A stretch of 64,000 nt of DNA from Euryarchaeota archaeon UBA256. Lineage in GTDB: Archaea > Thermoplasmatota > Poseidoniia > Poseidoniales > Poseidoniaceae. Below are positions 44,448 through 53,437 of this stretch, piece after piece. The stretch lies in the NCBI GenBank assembly GCA_002494645.1, contig DACE01000033.1:78563-142562 (forward strand). Direction: 5' to 3'. The translations under genes were made by a program, and so were the position numbers. Position 1 is the stretch's first letter; each line of letters opens with the position of its first letter. The notes under the pieces are model-generated. The model was not told the origin of the DNA and did not search any database. It worked only from the letters and a program-made list of their open reading frames with translations.

Positions 44448-45191
44448 TCAATGTGCCTCTTCAGTAGGCTCCCATACAAGCCGTAAACCGAGTCCATCAC
44501 TTGTTTTTGTACGTGCAGCATAGCCTCTGGCAGCGCTACGAGTGGAATCGCTTTCGGTAAACCAGGAACCGCCTTTTACAACGAAGCGGGATGAAGCATC
44601 ATTGTAGGGTTGTTGAGTCCGAGGCGATTGGAAATCGGGTGCCCAATGGTCACTGCACCATTCGTTAACAAGACCATTCATATCATGAAATCCCCACGGG
44701 TTCATTTTTTTCAATCCTACTTCTCTGGTTGAACCACCTGAATTCCCGGCATGCCATCCATGTTCATCGAGGTCTGTATCGCGGTCGCCAAACCACCAGC
44801 GACCCGTGGTTCCAGCTTTAGCAGCATATTCCCATTCCGACTCAGTGGGCAGTCGCCAACGACCCACAACACCGAGTCGTTGTGTCCCATGTTCACGCTC
44901 ATTTAATCGCTCTAGAAAAAGAAGAATATCGTCTAATGAAATACATTCCACCGGCCGAAGGCCTGCACTCCATCCTTCTTGGAATCTGGATGGATTGTTA
45001 TCCATCAAATCACTCCACTGTGCCTGGGTAACGGGTCGCTCGCCAAGAAAAAACGGTTCGGTAATCTGAACGAGATGTTGAGGTGATTCACGAGGAGAAC
45101 CTCGAAGTGTCCCCATAAGAAATTCTCCCGGCTCAACCAGACAATATTGTGCACCCCACTGGTCGGTAAAGCGCGGCTTTTCGGCCTCCAT
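44448..45191 (-). CDS. FGE-like (SUMF1-domain) protein without catalytic cysteines
   Basis: 247 residues covering one FGE-sulfatase-modifying domain. Family landmarks are GEFLMGTLRGSPRESP, RPVTQAQWSDLM, RLPTESEWEYAAKAG, MNGLVNEWCSD and VVKGGSWF. In true formylglycine-generating enzymes two cysteines sit about five residues apart after the GGSW; here the stretch reads TESDSTRSAARGYAAR with none. It is therefore not expected to make formylglycine; FGE-fold relatives serve other oxidation or binding roles. ATG 45191 follows GGTGA; a longer frame from 45275 overlaps the FMN reductase gene. Confidence 0.82.
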   Translation of the reverse strand: MEAEKPRFTDQWGAQYCLVEPGEFLMGTLRGSPRESPQHLVQITEPFFLGERPVTQAQWSDLMDNNPSRFQEGWSAGLRPVECISLDDILLFLERLNEREHGTQRLGVVGRWRLPTESEWEYAAKAGTTGRWWFGDRDTDLDEHGWHAGNSGGSTREVGLKKMNPWGFHDMNGLVNEWCSDHWAPDFQSPRTQQPYNDASSRFVVKGGSWFTESDSTRSAARGYAARTKTSDGLGLRLVWEPTEEAH

Positions 45192-45201
45192 GAGATCGCC
45201 G

Positions 45202-45747
45202 TCACCGTAGTTTGGTTGAAGTCTCAAGAACGGAAGTGACCAGCGCAACCAGGCGTTCGTTGAGAGCTTCGTCATTTAATGTTCCATTGTCGTCAAATGC
45301 TTCCTTGACATGACCAATCGCTAATTGCTCTGGAACTGGCCATGCGTGTAACCAACGAAGCGCAATGCGCATGTGATTGAGTGTATTTGAATTGGTAACG
45401 CCTCCTAATGTCGACATTAATCCGAATACTTTGCCACCTACATGTTTGTCATACATCCAATCAAAGGTGTTTTTCATGACACCTGACATGGTGCCGTGAT
45501 ATTCAGGCGAGGCTACAAAGAATGCATCCGTCTCAAGAAGGAGATTCTGAAATTCTTGCACGTTGGGGTGGTTCCAACATCCATCCTCTCCCACCAGAGG
45601 GAGTGGTTTTTCTGCTAAATCCCAAAACATGATTTCAGCACCTTGCTCTTCTGCGATTGCTAATGCACGGGCTACAAGCATCCCGGATTTCGATGTCGTA
45701 CGGTATTCACCCGAAAGTCCCAAGACTTTCAATTTCTTGACTGTCAT
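45202..45747 (-). CDS. NAD(P)H-dependent FMN reductase
   Basis: 181 residues with the flavodoxin-like fold of the NADPH-dependent FMN reductase family. LGLSGEYRTTSKSGM is the N-terminal phosphate loop; the stretch FVASPEYHGTMSGVMKNTFDWM is the family signature for FMN and the dimer. Probable role is flavin or quinone reduction or stress detoxification. It is the first gene of a three-gene minus-strand operon with the FGE-like and ArsC-like proteins. The start is ATG 45747. Confidence 0.87.
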   Translation of the reverse strand: MTVKKLKVLGLSGEYRTTSKSGMLVARALAIAEEQGAEIMFWDLAEKPLPLVGEDGCWNHPNVQEFQNLLLETDAFFVASPEYHGTMSGVMKNTFDWMYDKHVGGKVFGLMSTLGGVTNSNTLNHMRIALRWLHAWPVPEQLAIGHVKEAFDDNGTLNDEALNERLVALVTSVLETSTKLR

Positions 45748-45852
45748 GCTCCTTGCAATGCCACTTACTCTTTGAATGTAGGCTTTGAAGTTGAAGACAA
45801 AAAGAAGCAAGGCTTATGCGGGCACCTTGAGTGGTAGGGGTGCGGTGATTCA

Positions 45853-48180
45853 ATGGTTGATGATGAAACCTCGTGGCAAGAGACTTCTGAAGACCCATCG
45901 AACCAACCAACGGGCGATGATTTATCCACGGTTGATGATGCGATTCAAGCTGTTCAAAATGAACCGGAACGTATTGAAGAACCCGAAGTCGTTAAGCCCA
46001 CTCCAAGCAATCTCATCCCTGAAATAGAAGACATTGAAGACACGGATGAAATGGTCCAAATCCTTCTTACAGTTGGAGAAGAGCGGTCGCGACGTGATGA
46101 AATTAAAGGCGCATTGGCGGCATTTAACAAAGCAATAGCGTTGGATCCATCATGCGACATGGCATGGTTTAATCGCGGTGTACTTCTCGAGGCTCAACAA
46201 GATGCTCGAGGAGCCCGCCAATCCTTCCAAATTTGCCTGGACCTCAATGAAAATCACGCTCCTGCTACCGCCAACATGGCTATTTTACTGGAGCGTATTG
46301 GTGACCTTGAGGGAGCATATGAGATGGCTGTAAAGGCACTCAACTTCTTCCCCGGCCATCCTGCATTGGTTGAATTAAAGGTTCGTTGTAAAAACAGTGG
46401 CCTGTCGGTTCCTATGGAAGCGATGAAGCCATCCATTGAAGTCGTTCAAGACGTCGATATGAAAGTCGTCACCGAAGTCGCAGAGGCTGCTGGAATCGAT
46501 AACCCAGAAGACTTGTTGCAAGAAGCTGTTCATCATGACCATGATGATGACGATAGTCTCACAGTTGAGGAATTGCAAAGTGCAGCAGAGGTGGTCGTTG
46601 CACAACAGGAAGTAATGAAAGAAGTCGTTGCTGTCGATGAACCTGAAGTCGAGGAGTTCGTTGAGGCACCGGTTCAAGAAGTTACAAAGGAAACTGATCC
46701 TGATATTGAACTTCTCGTTGAAGAGGCTACAAATCTGCTCAAAGACGGTGAACCCAAACAAGCACTCGCATTGTTAAAGCCACATCTCAAAACCATCGGC
46801 GCCACGCACTCAGGTGCATGGAGAATTGCAGGTGGCGCTATGGCTCGTCTTGAACTCGACAATCATGCAATAGCAGCAATGACACATGCGCAAAACCTTG
46901 AATCTACTCACGCTCCAGGTTGGTTTAACCTCGGCTCAATTCAACAAAGAAATTCAATGATGAAGGAAGCGATGCATTCCTATCAAAGGTCTCTTGAGGC
47001 TGATTCCACGTATCTCAAATCTGCAGAGAAACTCAACGCATTATCTCGAGAGCATGGATTCATCGAAAGTTTCCTCAGCAGCTCTCGCCAACTGTTATCG
47101 ATTGAAGCCCAGCATTCAGTTAGGGAAGAATTCATTGACATGCTACTCCAACTTGCCCAAGGAGAAAGTCAGGTTCTCGACCAGGTCAGTGGATTACCAC
47201 CAACTCTTCCCGCTGGACCCGAGATGGCGAAGGAAGCTCTCTCTTACCTCGGGGAAGAGGCTTCACCGCGAAAGGGCCTCGCCTTATCCCTTAGCCTACA
47301 GCATGGGGATGCAGTTCTCGTTTGGAAGGCCTTGATTCAAACCGATGGGCAGAACGCCGAATACTGGCTCGGTTTGGCCCGTGCCCTTGAGCAGGCCGGA
47401 GATTTAGAAACTGCTCAGAAATGTCACGCCAAAGCACGAGCACTTTCTGGAGATGATATGGCACAGCCCGTACCAGCCATAGAGCCAACACCAATTCAGG
47501 AGGCAGAACCTGCGCAAGCAGAGATGCCTCCTCAAGACTACAATGCCCTCCTTACCCCCGCCGCTCCAGAACCCGTGAATCACGAACAACCAATGCAGGC
47601 TACAATGGCTCCCGAACATGACCTTCTGATGACCCCGGTTGAACCCAAGACCGTTGCTTCAATACCTGTTCAAGATGCTGAAGTCGATTTGGCGAAGGCT
47701 GCTTTGGATGCTGCACAAACCGTCGCGAGGACCACACCGCAGACTACCCAGTCAAACGCCATATCCAATCAAGATGTAGCGTGGTTTAATCAAGGCGTAC
47801 AACTCATCGACGATAAGAAATACAAAGAAGCCCTATCTTGCTTTGACAAAGCTCTCCCAGCATTTGCAGGTGATGATGATATGATTATTCGTATCCTTAA
47901 CAATCGGGGTAATGCATATTATTTCCTTGAAGAATATCCCAAATGTGTAGAAGCCTACCACCAAGCAATGTTGATCAAACCTACAGAGGTGCGCGGAGAA
48001 ACTCTCTACAACATGGGAACGGCTTATGCAGAGATGGAGCGATACAATGACGCAATCAAGTGCTTTGAACAAGCCATGCCACGAGGATTGAATGGCGACG
48101 CTCAAAAGCGAGCGAAAGATCAAATCCGACGGTGCAGAATCCTCCAAAAAGCCATCGATAAGAAACGAAAGAGAAAGTAG
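45853..48180 (+). CDS. TPR-repeat protein with acidic and proline-rich linkers
   Basis: 775 residues. An acidic N-terminus is followed by TPR-like helices (about 65-170, with AWFNRGVLLEAQQDARGARQSF and APATANMAILLERIGDLEGAYEM), an acidic linker (about 180-280), a second TPR region (about 285-400), a helical part, a Pro/Gln-rich linker (about 540-620) and a C-terminal TPR block (about 640-755, AWFNQGVQLIDDKKYKEAL). It ends in a very basic tail. Likely a cytoplasmic scaffold. GGTGATTC precedes the ATG. Partner unknown. Confidence 0.82.
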   Translation: MVDDETSWQETSEDPSNQPTGDDLSTVDDAIQAVQNEPERIEEPEVVKPTPSNLIPEIEDIEDTDEMVQILLTVGEERSRRDEIKGALAAFNKAIALDPSCDMAWFNRGVLLEAQQDARGARQSFQICLDLNENHAPATANMAILLERIGDLEGAYEMAVKALNFFPGHPALVELKVRCKNSGLSVPMEAMKPSIEVVQDVDMKVVTEVAEAAGIDNPEDLLQEAVHHDHDDDDSLTVEELQSAAEVVVAQQEVMKEVVAVDEPEVEEFVEAPVQEVTKETDPDIELLVEEATNLLKDGEPKQALALLKPHLKTIGATHSGAWRIAGGAMARLELDNHAIAAMTHAQNLESTHAPGWFNLGSIQQRNSMMKEAMHSYQRSLEADSTYLKSAEKLNALSREHGFIESFLSSSRQLLSIEAQHSVREEFIDMLLQLAQGESQVLDQVSGLPPTLPAGPEMAKEALSYLGEEASPRKGLALSLSLQHGDAVLVWKALIQTDGQNAEYWLGLARALEQAGDLETAQKCHAKARALSGDDMAQPVPAIEPTPIQEAEPAQAEMPPQDYNALLTPAAPEPVNHEQPMQATMAPEHDLLMTPVEPKTVASIPVQDAEVDLAKAALDAAQTVARTTPQTTQSNAISNQDVAWFNQGVQLIDDKKYKEALSCFDKALPAFAGDDDMIIRILNNRGNAYYFLEEYPKCVEAYHQAMLIKPTEVRGETLYNMGTAYAEMERYNDAIKCFEQAMPRGLNGDAQKRAKDQIRRCRILQKAIDKKRKRK

Positions 48181-48255
48181 TCAAACCGTTTGAAAGAAGG
48201 TTTCATTCTCACTGCAACAAGTCAAGTTCAAAAACAGTGAGCGTCTGCCTTGTAC

Positions 48256-48636
48256 ATGGACTGCGGCACGTGTGAGACAACACCGACCATTGAATTGAAC
48301 GTTCCTGACGAGGTTGACGTCAATTTGACCATGACAGATAAGGCTACGGCCATGCTCTCGGAAGCTTTTGGAGATGACCGAAGTCACGCACTCCTTGTTG
48401 GTGTACTGAGCGGTGGATGCTCAGGTTACATGTACGACCTCCAAATCGTAGAATCAACCGAAACTCCCTGTCAAGAATTGAACGTTAAGGGATACAGGGT
48501 ATTGGTGCCCCGTGCTTCAAGCCATCTGCTCGATGGAATTGAAATTGATTATGTTGACAGATTGATGGGTGGCGGTTTCAAAATCAGTAATCCTAACGCA
48601 AGCGCATCATGCGGTTGTGGTGAATCCTTCGCTTGA
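48256..48636 (+). CDS. IscA/HesB-family iron-sulfur carrier
   Basis: 126 residues of the A-type Fe-S carrier family. The three ligand cysteines are in GGCSGYMYDL and in the C-terminal CGCGESF. An additional N-terminal CGTC near residues 3-6 is not usual for the family. It probably passes Fe-S clusters to client enzymes. ATG 48256 (MDCGTCE) is used; a TTG two codons earlier is possible. The YgfZ-like gene follows 13 bases later, which fits joint action on Fe-S enzymes. Confidence 0.9.
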   Translation: MDCGTCETTPTIELNVPDEVDVNLTMTDKATAMLSEAFGDDRSHALLVGVLSGGCSGYMYDLQIVESTETPCQELNVKGYRVLVPRASSHLLDGIEIDYVDRLMGGGFKISNPNASASCGCGESFA

Positions 48637-48649
48637 CAGGAAGAGATTC

Positions 48650-49297
48650 ATGTTTCGACACGAGGCATACATACTTCTTCTTGAAGGTAAGGAAGTTCTT
48701 CAGTTCATTGATGGACTTTCCACGAACCTCGTCAACGGAAGGTGTACAACAATTTTCACACAGGCTAACGCAAAAATCATTGATGTCTGCGAAATCCTTC
48801 CTCTCGGAGAAAATGTGGCCATTATCGGATACCGACCCTACAAAGATGCCTTGATTCATCATCTCAAACCTCGAATACTTGAGCGCCAAATAACGATTCG
48901 TGACATCACTACGCTCAATCATGTCTTCGTTGGCCCAATACCAGACGAACTCCCAGAAGGATCAACACGCTTAGAGAATTTTATGGGTGGTATGGCAGTT
49001 ATTCCACAGCGTTATCAGATTGAGCAAACTTGGGACGAGACCCGATGGAACGAATACAGAATCAACAATCTGATTCCCTATCACGGCGCAGAGATCACTC
49101 CAAAAGTTCACCCCTTTGCGTGTGGTTTGGACGCGCTTGTTCATATCAACAAGGGCTGCTATGTCGGGCAGGAAATTCTTACCCGAATGCGAAGCCGTGG
49201 CAAAACTGGCAAAACCTTGGTTCGAAAAGGGAATCCAGTTTCCAACCCAACGACAATGGGAGTCAATGAGAGTTTGTGCATTGAGCGTACTCAATAA
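48650..49297 (+). CDS. ygfZ: YgfZ/GcvT-like folate-binding protein
   Basis: 215 residues of the YgfZ/CAF17 branch of the GcvT fold. The diagnostic KGCYVGQEILTRMRSRGK motif is complete, and the central NLIPYHGAEITPKVHP region matches. Family members support assembly or repair of Fe-S enzymes in a folate-dependent way. It follows the IscA-like gene and thereby forms a small Fe-S maturation operon. ATG 48650 starts MFRHEAY. Its stop overlaps the convergent malate dehydrogenase gene by 7 bases. Confidence 0.9.
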   Translation: MFRHEAYILLLEGKEVLQFIDGLSTNLVNGRCTTIFTQANAKIIDVCEILPLGENVAIIGYRPYKDALIHHLKPRILERQITIRDITTLNHVFVGPIPDELPEGSTRLENFMGGMAVIPQRYQIEQTWDETRWNEYRINNLIPYHGAEITPKVHPFACGLDALVHINKGCYVGQEILTRMRSRGKTGKTLVRKGNPVSNPTTMGVNESLCIERTQ

Positions 49298-50229
49298 CCC
49301 AGTAATTCGCTCAGTTGGGTTTTGTAGAAATTACCAGACCCCTGAAGTGAGGACAACTCATCAGCCGTCAATTCAAGTTCAAAAGTGCGTTCAACACCAG
49401 CCGCTCCGATAATGCAAGGTACCCCAATGTAAACATCATCGAGGCCGTATTGGCCAGAGAGCAAACATGAGGCAGGAAGCATTCGCTTTCGGTCGTTGAG
49501 AACCGACTCAGCCATGACTGCTGCTGCAGACCCTGGAGCGTAAAACGCTGAACCGCGCTCAAGTAATTTCACGATCTCTCCTCCTCCACTAGCCGTACGT
49601 GCTGCGATAGCATCAATTCTATCCTGACTCATAAGTTGTGTAATCGGAATTCCACCAACGGTGGTATATCGTGGAAGGGGAACCATGGTGTCTCCGTGTC
49701 CACCAAGAACCATTGGACTGACATCTTCTTCTGCACATCCAAGTTCAAGAGCGATGAAATGAGCCATGCGAGCACTATCGAGGACACCCGCTTGACCAAT
49801 CACCCGCTCCGCTGGGAATCCAGTGACCTTCTGCATGTGATAGGTCATCAAGTCAAGCGGATTGGTAACGACGATAACGACACTATCTGGAGCGTGTTCA
49901 CGAATGCCTTGTCCAACTTGGGAAACGATGTCTGCATTTTTCCCAATCAAATCCTCCCGAGTCATTCCGGGTTGACGAGGGAATCCGGAGGTCACGACGA
50001 CGACTTCGGCTCCAGCAATATCGTTGTAATCAGCGGTACCAGTAATCCTACCGTCGTAGTTGAGAACGTTTGCATTTTGTGACATGTCCAAAGCCTTCCC
50101 TTTTGCAAAGCCTTCGTAGATGTCGAGAAGAACAATGTCGGCCACTTTCATCTGTGCGAGAACAAAGGCGCATGTTGCACCAACATTTCCTGCTCCAATC
50201 ACTGCTATTTTTCGTCGCCCATTCGCCAT
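49291..50229 (-). CDS. mdh: Malate dehydrogenase
   Basis: 312 residues of the LDH-like malate dehydrogenase family. VIGAGNVGAT is the NAD loop; GFPRQPGMTREDL carries the Arg that selects malate over lactate; GHGDTMVPLPRY includes the catalytic His. It interconverts malate and oxaloacetate in the citric acid cycle. ATG 50229 (MANGRRK) is the natural start; the frame stays open upstream to 50421 without Met-like family sequence. The transhydrogenase operon is divergent, 209 bases away. Confidence 0.96.
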   Translation of the reverse strand: MANGRRKIAVIGAGNVGATCAFVLAQMKVADIVLLDIYEGFAKGKALDMSQNANVLNYDGRITGTADYNDIAGAEVVVVTSGFPRQPGMTREDLIGKNADIVSQVGQGIREHAPDSVVIVVTNPLDLMTYHMQKVTGFPAERVIGQAGVLDSARMAHFIALELGCAEEDVSPMVLGGHGDTMVPLPRYTTVGGIPITQLMSQDRIDAIAARTASGGGEIVKLLERGSAFYAPGSAAAVMAESVLNDRKRMLPASCLLSGQYGLDDVYIGVPCIIGAAGVERTFELELTADELSSLQGSGNFYKTQLSELLGY

Positions 50230-50398
50230 GTAAAACACCCTTTCAAAACTACGAATCCGCCGCAGTCCATAAGCACAATGGTGCGAAAATATCCATTGAG
50301 GGTTGCCGATTTCTATTCTACTTGGTTGAGCATTGAGATGTTCGAACTCATCCCTGTAAAGCGAGGTATCTAAAAACCTCCTTTCGGTGGGCGATTTG

Positions 50399-50432
50399 TA
50401 CCTACCCATATGGTGGGTCAATCCGGTAGGTA
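50399..50432 (+). promoter_or_regulatory. Nested inverted repeats before pntAA start
   Basis: TACCTACC (50399-50406) and GGTAGGTA (50425-50432) form perfect 8-base arms; inside, ACCCA and TGGGT (50404-50408 and 50414-50418) form a second, mutually exclusive stem. The 3' arm GGTAGGTAGG lies six bases from the pntAA ATG at 50439 and may be its ribosome site. The repeat could be an operator or an RNA switch; the choice is open. Confidence 0.45.
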
Positions 50433-50438
50433 GGAATC

Positions 50439-51602
50439 ATGAAACTTGGTGTACCCAAAGAGCCTGAAGGTGAAACTCGCGTCGGCATCGTCCCCTCGAG
50501 TATGAAGAAACTTTCTCGGGCTGGATTTGAAGTTTTAATCGAGACAGGGGCGGGCCTTGCAGCCAACTACAACGACAGCGATTACGAGGCGGCTGGTGCA
50601 ACGATCGTTGCTCGTAATGAAGCACTTGCCTGTGAAAATATCGTTGCCATTCAGTTCCCAGGAGTCGATGGGATTTCCGAAGGGACAAATCTTGCATGCG
50701 TCTCAGATCCGTTTCGCCATCCAGAATATGTCAAAGCATGCATGGATGCAAAGATAACACTCCTGTCGATGGATATGATTCCTCGTCGCCTTTCACGTGC
50801 CCAATCAATGGACGTTAATTCAAGTCAAGATAACTTGGCTGGATACAAGGCCGTTCTTCTTGGGGCAGCTCATGTGCCCCGTGGAATCCCCATGATGACG
50901 ACGTCAGCTGGAACGATACGCCCGGCAAAAGTCGTGATTATGGGCAGCGGTGTGGCAGGGCTTCAAGCCATTGCTACCGCCAAGCGCCTGGGTGCCATCG
51001 TTTACGCATCCGATGTTCGAAAATCCGCTGCCGAACAAATCGAATCCGTAGGTGGACGCTTCATTGAGGTGGATGGAATGGATGATTTTGAGGACGATTC
51101 TGGGTATGCAAAACCATTGACCCCTGAATTTATCCAAAAAGTGAACGACACCGTCTGTGGTGTGGCAGCAGATGCAGATATCATCGTAACAACGGCACGA
51201 ATTTTCGGACGCCCTGCCCCAATTACCGTCCCCTCATCAGCAGTAGCGACTTTCAAATCAGGTGCTGTTGTTGTGGATATGAATGCTGACGTAGGTGGAA
51301 ATTGTGAAGATACGGTACAAGGCGAAGTCTTGACAACCGACAACGGCGTCATCATCGTCGGAACCTCGAACCTACCCGGAACCCTTGCCAACACGGCAAG
51401 CATGCTTTACTCTAACAACCTCACAACCTTCTTTACTTCGCTCGTAAATGAGAATGAAGTCATCATATCTGATGAAGATGACATTTTGGTTGGAGCACCT
51501 GAAGGCTCGGATTTCTATGTCAACGGAATGGGTGGTGTCCTCATCTGCAAAGACGGGGCAATGCATCCGAAGCAAACACGACTCATTGGGGTGGTCGAAT
51601 GA
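50439..51602 (+). CDS. pntAA: NAD(P) transhydrogenase subunit alpha 1 (PntAA)
   Basis: The NAD(H)-binding domain I of proton-translocating transhydrogenase. MKLGVPKEPEGETRVGIVPSS is the family's start; the Rossmann loop VVIMGSGVAGLQAIATAKRLGAIVYASDVR follows near residue 165-190, and GNCEDTVQGEV is near the end. 387 residues is the normal length of the split alpha 1 subunit. It oxidises NADH to drive NADP reduction with the proton gradient. The gene overlaps pntAB by 4 bases (ATGA). Confidence 0.97.
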   Translation: MKLGVPKEPEGETRVGIVPSSMKKLSRAGFEVLIETGAGLAANYNDSDYEAAGATIVARNEALACENIVAIQFPGVDGISEGTNLACVSDPFRHPEYVKACMDAKITLLSMDMIPRRLSRAQSMDVNSSQDNLAGYKAVLLGAAHVPRGIPMMTTSAGTIRPAKVVIMGSGVAGLQAIATAKRLGAIVYASDVRKSAAEQIESVGGRFIEVDGMDDFEDDSGYAKPLTPEFIQKVNDTVCGVAADADIIVTTARIFGRPAPITVPSSAVATFKSGAVVVDMNADVGGNCEDTVQGEVLTTDNGVIIVGTSNLPGTLANTASMLYSNNLTTFFTSLVNENEVIISDEDDILVGAPEGSDFYVNGMGGVLICKDGAMHPKQTRLIGVVE

Positions 51603-51910
51603 TAACAGAAGCTTCCTTAATTGCTAATTTGACTTTATTCATGCTCGCAATCTTCCTTGGTTTTGAACTGATTACCAAAGTTCCTGCAACACTCCACACG
51701 CCGCTCATGAGTGGTGCCAATGCTATTTCGGGCATCAGTGTGGTAGGAGCTCTGTTCGCTGCGAATGTTGCGTACGAAGGCGGAGATACGGTCGTTTCTG
51801 GCATTCTAGCATTCGTTGCTATCGTACTGGCTATGATTAACGTGGTGGGTGGATTTGCAGTCACGAATCGCATGCTCAATATGATTGCTGGAAAGAAAAG
51901 GAGGGCTTGA
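51599..51910 (+). CDS. pntAB: NAD(P) transhydrogenase subunit alpha 2 (PntAB)
   Basis: The small membrane subunit (domain II, N-terminal part), 103 residues with three to four hydrophobic segments. FELITKVPATLHTPLMSGANAISGISVVGAL is the family's central stretch. Starts at ATG 51599 within the pntAA stop and ends one base before the pntB start region. It forms part of the proton channel. Confidence 0.95.
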   Translation: MITEASLIANLTLFMLAIFLGFELITKVPATLHTPLMSGANAISGISVVGALFAANVAYEGGDTVVSGILAFVAIVLAMINVVGGFAVTNRMLNMIAGKKRRA

Positions 51911-51911
51911 C

Positions 51912-53366
51912 ATGGAAGAATGGATTCCTATTGGCTATCTTATCTCAGCTGCTCTCTTCATTTTTGGTTTGAAGAAACTCGGACACCCAAGAACTGCTCC
52001 ACGCGGAAACCAATACGGTGCCATGGGTATGTTGGTTGCAGTTCTAACAACGGTCATCAATATTCAGATGACATCTGACGGAGGTGCGAATTGGACGCTC
52101 ATCATCACGGGCTTGGTCGTGGGTTCAGTGATTGGACTGATCATGGCTATCCGCGTTGAGATGACGGGTATGCCAGAACTTGTAGCATTGTTCAACGGAT
52201 TTGGAGGAGCTGCATCAGCACTTGTCGCCCTATCTGAGTCTTGGAAGTACATCGAAGACCCAACAAAAGTACTCCCAGTTGGACTTGAGATACAGGTGGT
52301 TATGGTCGCTGCTGGCCTCTCTGCTCTTGTCGGTTGGATGACACTGACGGGTTCAATTTTGGCAATGTTCAAACTCAAAGGTGGAATCTACATCCCATTC
52401 TCAAAGAAAGATGATCGGGGAAGAAGGAAATGGCTCAACACTCCAACTTGGGGGCCAACATGGCTCAATCCGGTCAAAGTATTGATGGTTCTAAGCGTGA
52501 TAGCACTGATTTACCTCAGTATTGGTGATCCAAGAGAAACTGATTACCTTTGGGCTATTATCGGCATCTCGTGTATCCTAGGAATTGTTCTGGTGCTACC
52601 AATCGGAGGAGCTGATATGCCGGTGGTTGTGTCATTGCTCAACTCCCTGTCGGGAATTGCAGCAGCCTTCACTGGATTTATCATTGGAAATTCTGTTCTT
52701 ATCGTAGCAGGCTCTCTTGTTGGTGCATCAGGATTAATTCTAACATTCATCATGTGCAAAGCCATGAACAGGACACTTGCGGACGTTCTGTTCAAATCAT
52801 TTGGTGGCAGTGGAGAAAAAGCAGAATTGACCCGTACGAAGGTTGGTTCCGATGCTGATGAAGTCGCTATGATGATCGATGGAGCACAGAAAGTCATCAT
52901 CGTACCCGGCTATGGAATGGCAGTATCACAATGTCAACATCAAGTCAAGGAATTTGCAGACCTCATTTCTGAAAAATTCGATACCGAAGTCAAGTACGCC
53001 ATTCACCCCGTGGCTGGGCGTATGCCCGGTCACATGAACGTCCTTCTTGCAGAAGCCAATGTACCGTATGAGCAATTAATAGAGATGGATGAGATCAATC
53101 CTGAATTCCCAGATTGTGATGTTGCAGTGATCATCGGCGCTAACGATACAACCAATCCTGCGGCTCGCAGTGGCGAAGGCCCGCTCGCTGGCATGCCCAT
53201 CATCGATGCAGATGCTGCTCGCACAGTTGTCATCATCAAGCGCTCGCTCTCTGTGGGATATGCAGGAGTTGACAATGACCTCTTTTACATGGACAAAACA
53301 ATGATGTTGTTCGGCGATGGTAAGGCCATGATGACCGGCCTGAACAACGCAATCAAGGAAATCTGA
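51912..53366 (+). CDS. pntB: NAD(P) transhydrogenase subunit beta (PntB)
   Basis: About 484 residues: eight to nine transmembrane helices, then the soluble NADP-binding domain III from about residue 300. GMPELVALFNGFGGAASALVAL is the family's membrane signature; VIIVPGYGMAVSQCQHQVKE (NADP loop) and GRMPGHMNVLLAEANVPY follow. Start ATG 51912, after GGAGGGC. With pntAA and pntAB it completes the enzyme that makes NADPH using the proton gradient. Confidence 0.97.
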   Translation: MEEWIPIGYLISAALFIFGLKKLGHPRTAPRGNQYGAMGMLVAVLTTVINIQMTSDGGANWTLIITGLVVGSVIGLIMAIRVEMTGMPELVALFNGFGGAASALVALSESWKYIEDPTKVLPVGLEIQVVMVAAGLSALVGWMTLTGSILAMFKLKGGIYIPFSKKDDRGRRKWLNTPTWGPTWLNPVKVLMVLSVIALIYLSIGDPRETDYLWAIIGISCILGIVLVLPIGGADMPVVVSLLNSLSGIAAAFTGFIIGNSVLIVAGSLVGASGLILTFIMCKAMNRTLADVLFKSFGGSGEKAELTRTKVGSDADEVAMMIDGAQKVIIVPGYGMAVSQCQHQVKEFADLISEKFDTEVKYAIHPVAGRMPGHMNVLLAEANVPYEQLIEMDEINPEFPDCDVAVIIGANDTTNPAARSGEGPLAGMPIIDADAARTVVIIKRSLSVGYAGVDNDLFYMDKTMMLFGDGKAMMTGLNNAIKEI

Positions 53367-53437
53367 TTGGCGTTTCAGTACACGGTGATGAAGCAACATT
53401 CAAAGAGAGAGGCCAAGTGCAAAAGACAGGTGAGTAC

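Noticed and set aside
43594..45191. A RiPP biosynthesis cluster built on the PqqD-like and FGE-like genes
   Set aside because: No radical-SAM enzyme, no convincing precursor peptide; the two genes are convergent, not in one operon.
50230..50421. N-terminal extension of malate dehydrogenase
   Set aside because: The extra 64 residues do not resemble the family, and ATG 50229 gives the standard N-terminus.
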